From assembly GCA_947589645.1 (NCBI GenBank), contig CANQCG010000017.1, positions 1 to 34,222 of the forward strand: 34,222 bases of DNA. The letters are read 5' to 3'. The position numbers and the translations under genes were made by a program. The notes below the pieces were generated by a model that did not search any database, had not been told where the DNA came from, and saw only the letters and a list, made by a program, of their open reading frames with translations. Position 1 is the first letter of the stretch. Each line of letters starts with the position of its first letter. This document shows positions 15,455-24,428 of the stretch, one piece after another. The stretch comes from an uncultured Clostridia bacterium (GTDB taxonomy: Bacteria; Bacillota; Clostridia; TANB77; CAG-508).

Positions 15455-15523
15455 TTATAACTTTTGTTGTTTTAAATTTATTTTAGGTAAATATAAGCTT
15501 GGGCGTCGGCGGATAGTGGTTTT
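15450..15523 (-). repeat. Degenerate duplicate of the clpB 3' end
   Basis: The CTAAAATAA end of clpB (15545-15537) recurs at 15486-15478, 59 bp away. It is preceded by the GC-rich words CCGCCGACGCCCAA, matching CCGACGCCGACAGCCCAA in clpB. The conceptual product of the copy ends Y-I-Y-L-K-stop versus E-L-Y-L-K-stop in ClpB. A further piece of the clpB tail recurs at 15450-15467. GC-rich words in such AT-rich DNA make chance unlikely. Confidence 0.6.
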
Positions 15524-15536
15524 AAATATTCAATAT

Positions 15537-18134
15537 TTATTTTAGATATAGTTCGCCATTTGGGCTGTCGGCGTCGGAATAGTCAATTGTAACTTTTGTG
15601 TTTGGTAATATTTTTTCTTGCAAAATTTCTTTTGCAATTAAAGTTTCTAATTTCTTTTGGACAAATCTTTTAAGCGGTCTTGCTCCATAAACTTCATCAT
15701 AACCGTTTTCGATTAAATAATCTTTTGCTTTTTGTGTTAATTCTAGTTTTATGTGTTTATCATCTAGTCTTTTTTCTAGGTCTTTTATCAATAGTTCTAA
15801 GATTTTTGTGATTTCTTCTTTTCTTAATGGTTTGTAAAATACAATCTCGTCTAATCGGTTTAAAAATTCTGGTCTAAAGCTTTGCTTTAATAATTTTGTT
15901 ACTTTTTCTATTGCTTCTTCTGAGATTTCTCCATTTTCTTTTATTCCTTCTAATATATAGTCTGAGCCTAAGTTTGAGGTTAATATTATTATTGTATTTT
16001 TAAAGTCTACTGTTCTTCCTTGTGAATCGGTTACTCTGCCATCGTCTAATACTTGTAATAAAATATTAAACACATCTGGATGGGCTTTTTCGATTTCATC
16101 AAATAAAATTACTGAGTATGGTTTTCTTCTTACTGCTTCTGTTAGTTGTCCTCCCTCCTCGTAGCCTACATATCCTGGAGGTGCCCCTATTAGTCTTGAT
16201 ACTGAGTATTTCTCCATGTATTCAGACATGTCTATTCTTATTATATTGTGTTCATCATCAAATAGGCTTTCTGCTAAAGATTTAGCAAGCTCTGTTTTTC
16301 CTACACCTGTTGGTCCTAAGAACATAAATGAGCCTATTGGCTTACGTGGATCACTTATTCCTGCTCTTGAACGCATTATTGCTTCTGATACTTTTTCTAC
16401 TGCTTCGTCTTGACCTATTACTCTTTTATGCAAAATTTCACTTAGGTGAAGTATTTTTTCTCTTTCGCCTTCCATTAATTTTGTTACTGGTATTCCTGTC
16501 CATCTTGATATTATTTTGGCTATTTCATCTTCGGTTACTTTGTTTCTTAATAAGCCTTCTTCTTTCGTCTTTTCTGATAGTTCTTCTTCTTTTTTTAATT
16601 CTGCTTTTAGTTCTGGTAATTTGCCATATTTTAGTTCTGCTGCTTTGTTTAGTTCATAGTTTCTTTCTGCCTTTTCTATTTCAGAGTTTACCCTGTCTAA
16701 TTCCTCACGCAATTTTTGCACCTTTCCTATTGATTCTTTTTCGTTTTCCCATTTTGCTTTCATGCTTTCAAATTTTGTTTTTAGTTCTGCTTTTTCTTTT
16801 TGCAAGTCTTGCAATCTTTGTTTTGATATTTCATCTTTTTCTTTGCTTAAGGCTGTTTCTTCTATCTCTAATTGCATTATTTTTCTGGATACTTCGTCTA
16901 ATTCTGTTGGCATTGATTGCATTTCTGTTTTTATCATACTGCATGCTTCATCTATTAGGTCTATTGCTTTATCTGGTAAAAATCTATCTGATATATATCT
17001 ATGTGATAACGTCGCAGCTGCAATTATACTGCTATCTGATATTTTTACTCCATGGAATACCTCGTATTTTTCTTTTATTCCTCTTAGTATTGATATTGTG
17101 TCTTCTACTGTTGGCTCATCTACCATTACTGGTTGAAAACGTCTTTCTAGGGCTTGGTCTTTTTCTATATATTGTCTGTATTCGTTTAATGTTGTTGCTC
17201 CTATACAATGTAATTCTCCACGAGCTAACATTGGCTTTAAAAGGTTTCCTGCATCCATTGCACCTTCTGTTTTTCCAGCTCCAACTATTGTGTGAATTTC
17301 GTCTATAAATAGTATTATTTTTCCTTCGCTTTTTTTGACTTCTTGAAGTACTGCTTTTAGTCTTTCTTCAAATTCGCCTCTATATTTTGCTCCTGCTACT
17401 AATGATCCCATATCTAGTGAAAATATTGTGCAGTCTTTTAGACCTTCTGGTACATCTCCTCTTACTATTCTTAGTGCTAATCCTTCTGCTATTGCTGTTT
17501 TTCCTACACCTGGCTCACCTATTAAACATGGATTGTTTTTTGTTTTTCTTGATAGTATTCTAATTACATTTCGTATTTCACTGTCTCTTCCTATCACCGG
17601 GTCTAGCTTTTGCTTTCTTGCAAGTTCTACTAGGTCTTGCCCATATTTTTTTAGTGCATCATAGGTTTCTTCTGGGTTGTCTGTGGTTACTCTTGAATTT
17701 CCTCTTACATTTGATAATACTTTTAAAAAGTCGTTTTTGGTCATGCTAAATTTTTTAAATAATTCTTTTAAATTTTGGTTTGGAGTCTCAAATAATGATA
17801 GCATTATGTGCTCTACTGATACATATTCGTCTTTCATGCTTTGAGCTATTTTTTCTGAGTTTTCTAATGCTATTTGCACATCTTGTGATACATATGTGCT
17901 TTGTGCTCCTCCTGATAATATTGGCATCTTTTCTATTTTATTTTTTACTTCTTCTTCAAATTGGTTTGGTACTCCCATCTTTTTTATAAGTTCTTTTATT
18001 AAACTGTTTTCTTGTTTTAGCAAAGATATAAGTATGTGCTCTTGCTCTACTTGTGGGTTATGTTTTTCTATTGCTAAATTTTGTGCATTTTGTATTGCTT
18101 CTAATGATTTTTGCGTAAATTTTTCAAAATTCAT
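15537..18134 (-). CDS. clpB: ATP-dependent chaperone ClpB
   Basis: An 865-aa hexameric disaggregase that, with DnaK, extracts and refolds aggregated proteins in the cytoplasm. It is full length: two N-terminal Clp repeats (1-145), NBD1 with Walker A G-E-P-G-V-G-K-T (206-213), Walker B (ILFIDEIHT) and the coiled-coil middle domain (about 400-520). NBD2 has Walker A G-P-T-G-V-G-K-T, Walker [11 protein letters not shown], sensor 1 LTSNLG and the G-A-R-P-L-K-R motif near the C-terminus. AAGGAGG precedes ATG. Control by heat shock is expected from the CIRCE element in its promoter. The ClpP-binding loop of ClpA/ClpC/ClpX is not evident, and the middle domain is long, which supports ClpB rather than ClpC. 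The extreme C-terminus ([12 protein letters not shown]) is duplicated just downstream. Confidence 0.96.
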   Translation of the reverse strand: MNFEKFTQKSLEAIQNAQNLAIEKHNPQVEQEHILISLLKQENSLIKELIKKMGVPNQFEEEVKNKIEKMPILSGGAQSTYVSQDVQIALENSEKIAQSMKDEYVSVEHIMLSLFETPNQNLKELFKKFSMTKNDFLKVLSNVRGNSRVTTDNPEETYDALKKYGQDLVELARKQKLDPVIGRDSEIRNVIRILSRKTKNNPCLIGEPGVGKTAIAEGLALRIVRGDVPEGLKDCTIFSLDMGSLVAGAKYRGEFEERLKAVLQEVKKSEGKIILFIDEIHTIVGAGKTEGAMDAGNLLKPMLARGELHCIGATTLNEYRQYIEKDQALERRFQPVMVDEPTVEDTISILRGIKEKYEVFHGVKISDSSIIAAATLSHRYISDRFLPDKAIDLIDEACSMIKTEMQSMPTELDEVSRKIMQLEIEETALSKEKDEISKQRLQDLQKEKAELKTKFESMKAKWENEKESIGKVQKLREELDRVNSEIEKAERNYELNKAAELKYGKLPELKAELKKEEELSEKTKEEGLLRNKVTEDEIAKIISRWTGIPVTKLMEGEREKILHLSEILHKRVIGQDEAVEKVSEAIMRSRAGISDPRKPIGSFMFLGPTGVGKTELAKSLAESLFDDEHNIIRIDMSEYMEKYSVSRLIGAPPGYVGYEEGGQLTEAVRRKPYSVILFDEIEKAHPDVFNILLQVLDDGRVTDSQGRTVDFKNTIIILTSNLGSDYILEGIKENGEISEEAIEKVTKLLKQSFRPEFLNRLDEIVFYKPLRKEEITKILELLIKDLEKRLDDKHIKLELTQKAKDYLIENGYDEVYGARPLKRFVQKKLETLIAKEILQEKILPNTKVTIDYSDADSPNGELYLK

Positions 18135-18161
18135 TGTTTTTACCTCCTTAAATCATAGAAA

Positions 18162-18190
18162 ATTATACCACGTTATTTTAGCACTGTCAA
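18162..18190 (-). promoter_or_regulatory. Sigma-A promoter of clpB
   Basis: On the minus strand TTGACA (18190-18185), a 17-bp spacer and TATAAT (18167-18162): a perfect consensus promoter whose -35 is embedded in the CIRCE operator. Confidence 0.9.
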
Positions 18191-18204
18191 TGGTAGAGTG
18201 CTAA
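18178..18204. promoter_or_regulatory. CIRCE operator (HrcA binding site)
   Basis: TTAGCACTG-N9-GAGTGCTAA on the plus strand, one base from the CIRCE consensus TTAGCACTC-N9-GAGTGCTAA. It covers the -35 of clpB, so HrcA would block initiation and release it on heat shock. The single deviation creates the perfect TTGACA. Confidence 0.93.
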
Positions 18205-18220
18205 AATTCATTTTATTTTC

Positions 18221-18252
18221 ACAAAAAGGCTAAAACCTTACGATTTTAGCCT
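18221..18252 (-). terminator. Terminator of pyrG
   Basis: A 9-bp stem (AGGCTAAAA 18227-18235 with TTTTAGCCT 18244-18252) with an 8-nt loop is followed on the minus strand by five Ts. It separates pyrG from the clpB promoter. Confidence 0.88.
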
Positions 18253-18265
18253 CTTAACTATTATT

Positions 18266-19870
18266 TTACATTTTTACTTCTTTTGCTGCTTTTACTAATC
18301 CTACAAACAAAGGTGATGGTCTGTTTGGTCTTGATTTTAATTCTGGATGGAATTGCCCTGCTATGAAGAATGGATGATCTTTATATTCTACTATTTCTAC
18401 TAGTCTTCCATCAGGTGACATTCCTGAACATATTAGCCCTGCAGATTCTAATTTTTCTTTGTAGCTATTGTTGTATTCAAATCTGTGTCTGTGTCTTTCA
18501 TTTATTAAATTTTCTCCATATAATTTGTGTGCTAGTGTGCCTTCTTTTATTTTACAAGGATAACTTCCAAGTCTCATTGTTCCGCCTTTTTTGTCTATTC
18601 CTTTTTGCTCTTCCATTATATGTATTACTGGGTTTTTGGTATTGCTATCAAATTCAGTTGAGTTTGCATCTTTTAAACCTAAAACATTTCTTGAAAATTC
18701 TACAACTGCCATTTGCATTCCTAAACATATTCCTAAGAATGGAATTTTATTTTCTCTTGCATATTTTATTGCTTCAACTTTTCCTTCTACTCCTCTATTT
18801 CCAAATCCTCCTGGTGCAATAATTCCTTGAATTCCTTGCAATTTTTCTTTTACTGTTTCAGGAGTTATTGTTTCAGAATCTATTAATTTTATTTCCACTT
18901 TTACATTATTTTCAAAACCTGCATGACGTATGCTTTCTATTACAGATAAATATGAATCTTCTAGCCTTACATATTTTCCCACTATTGCAATTTTTACTTT
19001 TTCGTCTCCTATTTTTCTTACTTTTTCTATTAATTCTTCCCATTTTGAATTGTCTGGAATATATCTATCTAATTTTAAATAATTACATACCTCTCTTGCT
19101 AATCCTTCTTCTTCAAGCATTAAAGGTACAGCATATAAGTTATCTGCTGTCTTGTTTTGTATTACACTTGATTTTCGTACATTACAAAATAGAGCTAATT
19201 TGTCTCTAATACTGTCTGGAATGTCGCTTTCGGTTCTACATACTAATATGTCTGGTTTTATTCCTAAACTTTGTAATTCTTTTACTGAGTGTTGAGTTGG
19301 CTTTGATTTTATCTCGTTTGAGCCAAAGATATATGGTAATAATGTTACATGGATATATACTACATCTTCTGGATTTTTCTCTAAACCAACTTGTCTTATT
19401 GCTTCAATTATTGATAGTCCTTCTATGTCTCCTACTGTTCCTCCTACTTCTGTTATAACTATATCTGTATCAGTATTTTCAAAGCTATATATTTTTTCCT
19501 TTATTTCGTTAGTAACATGAGGAATTACTTGTACGGTTTTTCCTAAATAATCGCCTCTTCTTTCTTTTTCAATAACAGAAGAGTAGATTTTTCCCATTGT
19601 TACACTAGAGTTGGTTGTCAAATTTTCGTCTATGAATCTTTCGTAATGTCCTAAGTCTAAGTCTGTTTCTGCTCCGTCGTCTGTAACAAATACTTCTCCA
19701 TGCTCATATGGGCTCATTGTTCCTGGGTCTATATTTAGGTATGGATCAAATTTTTGTATTGTTACTTTATAACCTCTATTTTTTAGCAATCTTCCAAGTG
19801 ATGCTGCTGTTATTCCCTTTCCTAGTCCTGATACTACTCCTCCCGTTATAAATATATATTTTGTGTTCAT
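18266..19870 (-). CDS. pyrG: CTP synthase
   Basis: A 534-aa enzyme converting UTP to CTP with ATP and glutamine, the last step of de novo pyrimidine nucleotide synthesis. The N-terminal amidoligase domain begins [16 protein letters not shown] (ATP loop 10-19). It includes [23 protein letters not shown] and K-T-D/K-P-T-Q-H-S-V. The C-terminal class I glutaminase domain (about 290-534) has G-G-F-G-N-R-G, the nucleophile F-L-G-I-C-L-G-M-Q and the H-P-E dyad partner. Length and motifs are those of a complete enzyme. AGGAGG precedes ATG. A terminator-like hairpin in the leader suggests attenuation control, as known for pyrG in other Firmicutes. Confidence 0.97.
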   Translation of the reverse strand: MNTKYIFITGGVVSGLGKGITAASLGRLLKNRGYKVTIQKFDPYLNIDPGTMSPYEHGEVFVTDDGAETDLDLGHYERFIDENLTTNSSVTMGKIYSSVIEKERRGDYLGKTVQVIPHVTNEIKEKIYSFENTDTDIVITEVGGTVGDIEGLSIIEAIRQVGLEKNPEDVVYIHVTLLPYIFGSNEIKSKPTQHSVKELQSLGIKPDILVCRTESDIPDSIRDKLALFCNVRKSSVIQNKTADNLYAVPLMLEEEGLAREVCNYLKLDRYIPDNSKWEELIEKVRKIGDEKVKIAIVGKYVRLEDSYLSVIESIRHAGFENNVKVEIKLIDSETITPETVKEKLQGIQGIIAPGGFGNRGVEGKVEAIKYARENKIPFLGICLGMQMAVVEFSRNVLGLKDANSTEFDSNTKNPVIHIMEEQKGIDKKGGTMRLGSYPCKIKEGTLAHKLYGENLINERHRHRFEYNNSYKEKLESAGLICSGMSPDGRLVEIVEYKDHPFFIAGQFHPELKSRPNRPSPLFVGLVKAAKEVKM

Positions 19871-19904
19871 CTATTTTTCCTCCTATTACTGTATTTTTAA
19901 AAAC

Positions 19905-19955
19905 AAAAAAAAGATTAAAAAAAATTAATTACCCAAAAGGGGTTTTTTTTTAATC
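19905..19955 (-). promoter_or_regulatory. pyrG leader attenuator hairpin
   Basis: A 12-bp A/T stem (19913-19924 with 19944-19955) capped by a CCC/GGG inner helix (19931-19934 with 19940-19943) is followed on the minus strand by an eight-T run. It lies between the predicted transcription start and the pyrG start codon, so it looks like an intrinsic terminator that must be read through. In Bacillus subtilis pyrG is attenuated in response to CTP; the mechanism here is unknown. Confidence 0.65.
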
Positions 19956-19965
19956 TACTATAGAT

Positions 19966-19994
19966 ATATTAACATCTCTTTTTTTATTTTTCAA
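19966..19994 (-). promoter_or_regulatory. Probable sigma-A promoter of pyrG
   Basis: On the minus strand TTGAAA (19994-19989), a 17-bp spacer and TAATAT (19971-19966). Transcription would start near 19959, only a few bases before the attenuator stem. Confidence 0.55.
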
Positions 19995-20044
19995 TACATT
20001 TTATTAAAGTTTTTTATTCTTTACTAGTATTTTTTTGTTTTTAT

Positions 20045-20053
20045 TGCTATAAT
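20045..20053 (+). promoter_or_regulatory. Extended -10 promoter of deoD
   Basis: TGC followed directly by TATAAT (20048-20053). No good -35 is visible at 17 bp, so the extended TGN motif probably compensates. The start codon is 46 bp downstream. Confidence 0.6.
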
Positions 20054-20099
20054 ATGCTTATGATTTTTTATTTTACTTTTATACAAGGAGTTGGTTTTT

Positions 20100-20822
20100 A
20101 TGTCTACACCTCATAATGAGGCACGAGTTGGAGATTTTGCTAAAACTGTAATTATGCCTGGTGATCCTCTACGTGCTAAATATATTGCTGAAAATTTTTT
20201 AGAAGATTATCGTTTAATAAATTCTGTAAGAGGAATGTTTGCTTACACTGGTAATTATAAAGGAAAAAAAGTTTCAGTTATGTCACATGGCATGGGAATG
20301 CCTAGCATCGGAATTTATTCTTATGAATTGTACAGAATTTATGATGTCGAAAATATTATAAGAATTGGTTCTTGTGGTGCTTATAAACCTGAAATGAAAT
20401 TATTTGACATTGTTTTGTCTAGCAGTGTGTTTTCTGAAAGTAATTATGCTTTAACTTTAAATAATGAAGATTGTCATATTGCTTATCCTAGCAATTATTT
20501 AAATGATACAATTCTAGCTACTGCTCACGAGAATAATATTCCCGTTACTGTGGGAAATACTATTTGCACAGATTGTTTTGATGTTTATATGACTAATATT
20601 AATAAATTTTTTGAAAGAATTCCTGAAGGTTTTAACCCTGTAGCTGCTGAAATGGAAGCTTTTGCTTTATTTTATAATGCAAAATTGCTAAATAAAAATG
20701 CTTGTTGCTTGATGAGTGTTGTTGATTCTAAGTATATCTCTGAAGTTGCAACGCCAGAAGAAAGACAAAGTGGTTTGAATAATATGATTAAACTTGCATT
20801 GGATGCTTCTTTAAAACTTTAA
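20100..20822 (+). CDS. deoD: Purine-nucleoside phosphorylase, DeoD type
   Basis: A 240-aa enzyme of the hexameric low-molecular-mass family; it cleaves purine (deoxy)nucleosides with phosphate for purine salvage. ATG at 20100 is chosen because AAGGAG (20085-20090) lies 9 nt upstream and the family start M-S-T-P-H follows; an upstream TTG has no site. Family motifs are V-I-M-P-G-D-P-L-R-A-K (phosphate loop), S-H-G-M-G-M-P-S, I-I-R-I-G-S-C-G and A-A-E-M-E-A-F. The catalytic Asp/Arg region appears as V-V-D-S-K-Y...E-E-R-Q, where E. coli has S-D-H. The Asp and Arg are kept; the preceding Ser is Val. Monocistronic, followed by its own terminator. Confidence 0.95.
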   Translation: MSTPHNEARVGDFAKTVIMPGDPLRAKYIAENFLEDYRLINSVRGMFAYTGNYKGKKVSVMSHGMGMPSIGIYSYELYRIYDVENIIRIGSCGAYKPEMKLFDIVLSSSVFSESNYALTLNNEDCHIAYPSNYLNDTILATAHENNIPVTVGNTICTDCFDVYMTNINKFFERIPEGFNPVAAEMEAFALFYNAKLLNKNACCLMSVVDSKYISEVATPEERQSGLNNMIKLALDASLKL

Positions 20823-20911
20823 ATATCATTTTTTGAAATTTAAATTTCATTTTTGGAAACTTTAAATAACATTAGTTTTTTGAATTTTGAAAATTTTAAA
20901 TGATTATTGGG

Positions 20912-20936
20912 AAAAGGTCACTCTCTGGCCTTTTTC
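20912..20936 (+). terminator. Terminator of deoD
   Basis: A 9-bp stem AAAAGGTCA / TGGCCTTTT (20912-20920, 20926-20934; one G-T pair) with a 5-nt loop is followed by a T tract. Confidence 0.8.
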
Positions 20937-20968
20937 TTTTGCTTTTTACTCTGAGATTTAACAAATTT

Positions 20969-21076
20969 ATATATATCTTTTCTAAAAACAGGGCTTTTCT
21001 ACAAGCTAGCATTTTATTTTTATGTAAAATTATAATGCTAGCTTGTAGAAAAGCCCTATTTTTGAGATTGAAATAT
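20969..21076 (+). repeat. MITE-like palindromic repeat, copy 1
   Basis: Perfect 24-bp inverted arms (20990-21013 and 21034-21057, containing TACAAGCTAGCATT) extend outward by A5/T5 after one mismatch and enclose a 20-nt asymmetric loop. Outer flanks are TATATATC/AAATATATTT-like. A second copy lies at 25057-25169, and its loop is the reverse complement of this loop with one change, so it is inserted in the opposite orientation. No coding capacity. Confidence 0.8.
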
Positions 21077-21161
21077 ATTTTTCTCTTAAAAAATTTTATT
21101 TTATGCTTAATTTAATAGATTTTGTTTTAGAGTTTTAGTTTATTAATTTAATATTTTAAAT

Positions 21162-22172
21162 TTATTTTCTGCTTTTTGCTTCTAAAACATCTAGATTATC
21201 TAATGCTTTTCCTGTTCCAAGTGCCACACATGAAACTGTATCTTGTGCTATCATAACATTTATGCCGGTTTTTTCTTGTAATAATTTATCTAGTCCATCA
21301 ACTAAACATCCTCCGCCTGTCATGTAAATTCCTCTATCGCTTATGTCTGCTGAAAGTTCTGGTGGCGTTTGTTCTAATACACTATGAACAGCATCTACTA
21401 TTAGCATTGCTGGCTCAATTAATGCTTGTAGCATCTCGCTTGAATGAACAGTAATTGTTTTTGGAAGACCTGTTATTAAATCTCTTCCTCTAACATCCAT
21501 TTCCATATCTTGTATTTTAGGATATACACATCCAATGTTTATTTTTAAATCTTCTGCTGTTCTTTCGCCTATTGCAACATTGTATTTTTTCTTTATATAT
21601 TTTACTATTGCTTCGTCAAATTTATCTCCCGCAACTTTTATAGAGCTACTTACTACTGATCCTCCTAGAGATATTACAGCTATATCAGTTGTTCCTCCTC
21701 CAATATCTACTACCATGTTTCCACAAGGTTTTGAAATATCTATTCCTGCTCCTATTGCTGCAGCTATTGGTTCTTCTATTAAATATACTCTCCTTGCACC
21801 TGCGTTAGTTGCCGCATCGATTACAGCCTTTTTTTCAACTTCTGTTACTATTGAAGGAATACAAATCATTACTCTGGGTGCAAATAGAGTTTTTCCTCCA
21901 ACTTTTGTTATGAAATATTTTAACATTCTTTCTGTAACTGTATAATCAGAAATTACGCCTTCTCTTAGAGGTCTTGTTGCTACTATATTTCCAGGTGTTC
22001 TTCCAAGCATTCTTCTTGCTTCTCCACCAACTGCTAAAACATCTTTTGTGTTATTGTCTACCGCAACTACTGATGGCTCTCTAAGAACTATGCCTTTTCC
22101 TTTTACATATGCTATAACTGTTGCAGTTCCTAAATCAATTCCAATGTCTTGTCCTAAACCAAATTTAAACAT
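21162..22172 (-). CDS. mreB: Rod-shape actin homologue MreB/Mbl
   Basis: A 336-aa actin-like ATPase that polymerises on the inner face of the membrane and directs lateral cell-wall synthesis. Motifs: phosphate 1 D-I-G-I-D-L-G-T-A-T (9-18), R-P-L-R-E-G-V-I-S-D-Y, V-P-S-like C-I-P-S-I-V-T-E-V-E, E-E-P-I-A-A-A-I-G, phosphate 2 M-V-V-D-I-G-G-G-T-T-D-I-A and the adenosine motif Y-M-T-G-G-G. The G-L-G-Q-D-I-G start and lack of mreC/mreD neighbours fit an Mbl/MreBH-type stand-alone copy. The ribosome binding site GAGAGGAAG and a strong promoter (22232-22260) precede it. Confidence 0.95.
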   Translation of the reverse strand: MFKFGLGQDIGIDLGTATVIAYVKGKGIVLREPSVVAVDNNTKDVLAVGGEARRMLGRTPGNIVATRPLREGVISDYTVTERMLKYFITKVGGKTLFAPRVMICIPSIVTEVEKKAVIDAATNAGARRVYLIEEPIAAAIGAGIDISKPCGNMVVDIGGGTTDIAVISLGGSVVSSSIKVAGDKFDEAIVKYIKKKYNVAIGERTAEDLKINIGCVYPKIQDMEMDVRGRDLITGLPKTITVHSSEMLQALIEPAMLIVDAVHSVLEQTPPELSADISDRGIYMTGGGCLVDGLDKLLQEKTGINVMIAQDTVSCVALGTGKALDNLDVLEAKSRK

Positions 22173-22231
22173 AAAAATCTTCCTCTCTGCAAATGGGATG
22201 TTTTTTACTTTTTTGTTACATTTATGTTGCG

Positions 22232-22260
22232 ATTATATTACATTTTATTAAAATTGACAA
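22232..22260 (-). promoter_or_regulatory. Sigma-A promoter of mreB
   Basis: On the minus strand TTGTCA (22260-22255), a 17-bp spacer and TATAAT (22237-22232), 60 nt upstream of the start codon. Confidence 0.8.
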
Positions 22261-22285
22261 TAGCTTTTTGTTTATTATTCTTAAA

Positions 22286-22320
22286 TATTTTTTACTTTAT
22301 TGTTGGTAAATAATTTTTTT
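22286..22320 (-). repeat. Degenerate duplicate of the pdp 3' end
   Basis: TACTTTATTGTTGGTAAA (22292-22310 region) repeats TACTTTATCGTTTGTAAA at 22352-22369, which is the last coding part and stop of the nucleoside phosphorylase. The offset is about 60 bp, with similar T-rich flanks. The low complexity makes this less certain than the clpB tail repeat. Confidence 0.4.
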
Positions 22321-22350
22321 ACTTTTATTTTTGTTAATACTTATGTATTT

Positions 22351-23655
22351 TTACTTTATCGTTTGTAAAATTGTTTTTTCAGTTTCTGGCTTTTGTTCTG
22401 ATATTTTGATTATATTTAATAATTCATCTACACTAGACTGAATTTCGTCTTCTTTATTTAAATGAATGTATGCTAATACTTCTCCTGTCTTAACATATTC
22501 AGCAACTTTTTTGCATATTTCGATTCCGACTGTTTTATCTATATTATCTTCTTTTTTTATTCTTCCTGCTCCCAATTTGCATGCTAACTTACCTATATTT
22601 TCAGCATTTATTTCATATATATATCCTTCTTTTTGCGCATACACAGGAACTATGTATTTGGCTTTTTCGAATTTTTCTACATTTTCTATATATGAAATAT
22701 CTCCATTTTGATTTTTTACTAATTCTAATAACTTATTATAAGCTTTTCCATTTTTTATGTTTTCAAACATTTTTTGTTTATTTTCTTCTATGTTTTCACC
22801 TTTGCCTGCTAATCTAATCATTTGGCTTCCTAACTCTAACACAACATCTAGCAAATCTTTTGGCATTTCACCTCTTAAAAATTTTATTGCTTCTATTACT
22901 TCTATGGTGTTTCCAACAGCATGACCTAATGGCTCATTCATATTTGTTAGCACACAGACCGTTTCTAATTTTGCTAGTTTTCCAATTTCTATCATTTCTT
23001 CAGCTAGTTTTTGAGCGTCATTCAAATTTTTCATGAATGCTCCATGTCCTACTGTAACATCTAATACCAACTTGTTTGCTCCACTGGCTATTTTCTTGCT
23101 CATAATACTTGAAGCTATTAAAGGTATTGAATCTACACATGATATTGCATCTCTTAGAGCATATATTTTCTTGTCTGCTGGAGCTAAATTCATTGTTTGC
23201 CCAATTAAGCTTATTCCTATTGTTTCTACATTTTGAATGAATTCTTCTATTGATATATCTGTTTTATAACCTGGAATTGATTCTAATTTATCGATTGTTC
23301 CTCCAGTATGGCCTAATCCTCTTCCAGACATTTTTGCTACTGGTATTCCTAAAGATGCTATTATTGGCAATAATATTATAGAAACTTTGTCTCCTACTCC
23401 TCCTGTACTATGTTTGTCTACAACGTTTTGTCCAAATCTTGATAAATCTAAAATATCACCTGATTCTGACATGGCTAGACTTAAACTTGTGGTTTCTTTT
23501 TTGGTCATTCCTTTTATGTATATTGCCATTATTAAAGCTGATGCTTGATAGTCTGTTATCTCTCCTTTGGTATAACCTTGAACAAAAAATTTTATTTCTT
23601 CTTCACTTAATTCTAAGCCATCTCTTTTTTTGGCTATTATTTCTAATATGTTCAT
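22351..23655 (-). CDS. pdp: Pyrimidine-nucleoside phosphorylase
   Basis: A 434-aa enzyme of the thymidine/pyrimidine nucleoside phosphorylase family, cleaving uridine and thymidine with phosphate for salvage. The helical N-terminal domain begins M-N-I-L-E-I-I-A-K-K-R-D-G. The phosphate-binding D-K-H-S-T-G-G-V-G-D-K-V-S segment (about 80-92), M-S-G-R-G-L-G-H-T-G-G-T-I-D-K-L-E-S-I and D-V-T-V-G-H-G-A-F-M-K are family signatures. The length is that of Gram-positive Pdp. AAAGGAG precedes the ATG. Complements deoD in nucleoside use. The DeoA versus Pdp distinction is based on Firmicute context. Confidence 0.94.
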   Translation of the reverse strand: MNILEIIAKKRDGLELSEEEIKFFVQGYTKGEITDYQASALIMAIYIKGMTKKETTSLSLAMSESGDILDLSRFGQNVVDKHSTGGVGDKVSIILLPIIASLGIPVAKMSGRGLGHTGGTIDKLESIPGYKTDISIEEFIQNVETIGISLIGQTMNLAPADKKIYALRDAISCVDSIPLIASSIMSKKIASGANKLVLDVTVGHGAFMKNLNDAQKLAEEMIEIGKLAKLETVCVLTNMNEPLGHAVGNTIEVIEAIKFLRGEMPKDLLDVVLELGSQMIRLAGKGENIEENKQKMFENIKNGKAYNKLLELVKNQNGDISYIENVEKFEKAKYIVPVYAQKEGYIYEINAENIGKLACKLGAGRIKKEDNIDKTVGIEICKKVAEYVKTGEVLAYIHLNKEDEIQSSVDELLNIIKISEQKPETEKTILQTIK

Positions 23656-23701
23656 ATATCTAGCTCCTTTATATTATTTCAAAATGTGCAAATTTTTATT
23701 T

Positions 23702-23730
23702 TATATAAATCGTATTTGAATTTTATGCAA
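23702..23730 (-). promoter_or_regulatory. Probable promoter of pdp
   Basis: On the minus strand TTGCAT (23730-23725), a 17-bp spacer and TATATA (23707-23702). The surrounding gap repeats the word TTTATTTTATATAAA three times (near 23696, 23747 and 23769); one copy includes the -10 and one overlaps the rnhB stop. Confidence 0.45.
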
Positions 23731-23774
23731 AATACGTTGTTACATATTTATTTTATATAAATTACATGTTTATT

Positions 23775-24401
23775 TTATATAAAATGTGTCGTGAAGGTCT
23801 TTCTATGTATTGGGCATAAGCCATATTCTTTTATTGCCGAAATGTGCTTGGCTGTTCCATAACCTTTATGTACTTCAAAACCATATTGTGGGTAGACATC
23901 GGCCCATTCTCGCATTATTCTGTCTCTAGTTACTTTTGCAATTATTGAAGCTGCTGATATAGAATAAGCTTTGGCATCACCTTTTATTATTGATTCATAA
24001 GGTATTCCTAGAGTGTCAATATGTTCTAATGCATCTACTATGATTAGGTCAGGTTTTATACTTAACTGTTTTAAACTTGTCGTTAGACCTTTTTTAGTTG
24101 CGTTTAAAATATTAATTTCATCTATTTCATCTTGCCCTATTATTGCGACTCCATAGCTTATTGCTTCTTCTATTATTTGCTCATAAAGTATTTCTCTTTT
24201 TTTCTCGGAAACTTTTTTTGAGTCATTGACTCCCTCAATCATAGAGTCTTCTGGCATAATTACAGATGCAACAACAACGGGACCAGCTAGTGGTCCCCTT
24301 CCTGCTTCATCTATTCCACATATATATTTAAATCCTTGAGCATGCAACTGTTTTTCATGCTCTTTTAAGTTTGTTAATCTTTCAAACTCTTTTTCTTTCA
24401 T
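23775..24401 (-). CDS. rnhB: Ribonuclease HII
   Basis: A 208-aa enzyme that removes RNA from RNA-DNA hybrids and single ribonucleotides in DNA. The family signature I-D-E-A-G-R-G-P-L-A-G-P (30-41) supplies D31 and E32. V-D-A supplies D123, and K-G-D-A (D142) with the following S-I-S-A-A-S-I-I-A-K-V-T-R-D-R block completes the metal site. Complete length. AGGAG precedes the ATG, and the gene follows a small membrane-protein gene after 27 nt, so the two form an operon. Confidence 0.96.
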   Translation of the reverse strand: MKEKEFERLTNLKEHEKQLHAQGFKYICGIDEAGRGPLAGPVVVASVIMPEDSMIEGVNDSKKVSEKKREILYEQIIEEAISYGVAIIGQDEIDEINILNATKKGLTTSLKQLSIKPDLIIVDALEHIDTLGIPYESIIKGDAKAYSISAASIIAKVTRDRIMREWADVYPQYGFEVHKGYGTAKHISAIKEYGLCPIHRKTFTTHFI

Positions 24402-24428
24402 TGCTCCATCTCCTGGTACATTGCATTT

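Larger units (their letters stand above)
20823..21161. other. Non-coding region between deoD and mreB
   Basis: This 339-bp AT-rich gap between convergent genes holds the deoD terminator (20912-20936) and one copy of a palindromic repeat (20969-21076). The stretch 20823-20905 has several short TTTGAAATTT-like palindromic words. No gene is seen. Confidence 0.7.

Noticed and set aside
16328..17308. A 326-codon open frame antisense to clpB
   Set aside because: Its product is an implausible Leu/Phe-rich string produced by the complement of clpB codons; no ribosome binding site, and clpB is unmistakable on the other strand.
19905..19994. B. subtilis-type G-run reiterative attenuation of pyrG
   Set aside because: The predicted start region has no run of G followed by a pausing C; only the terminator part is similar.
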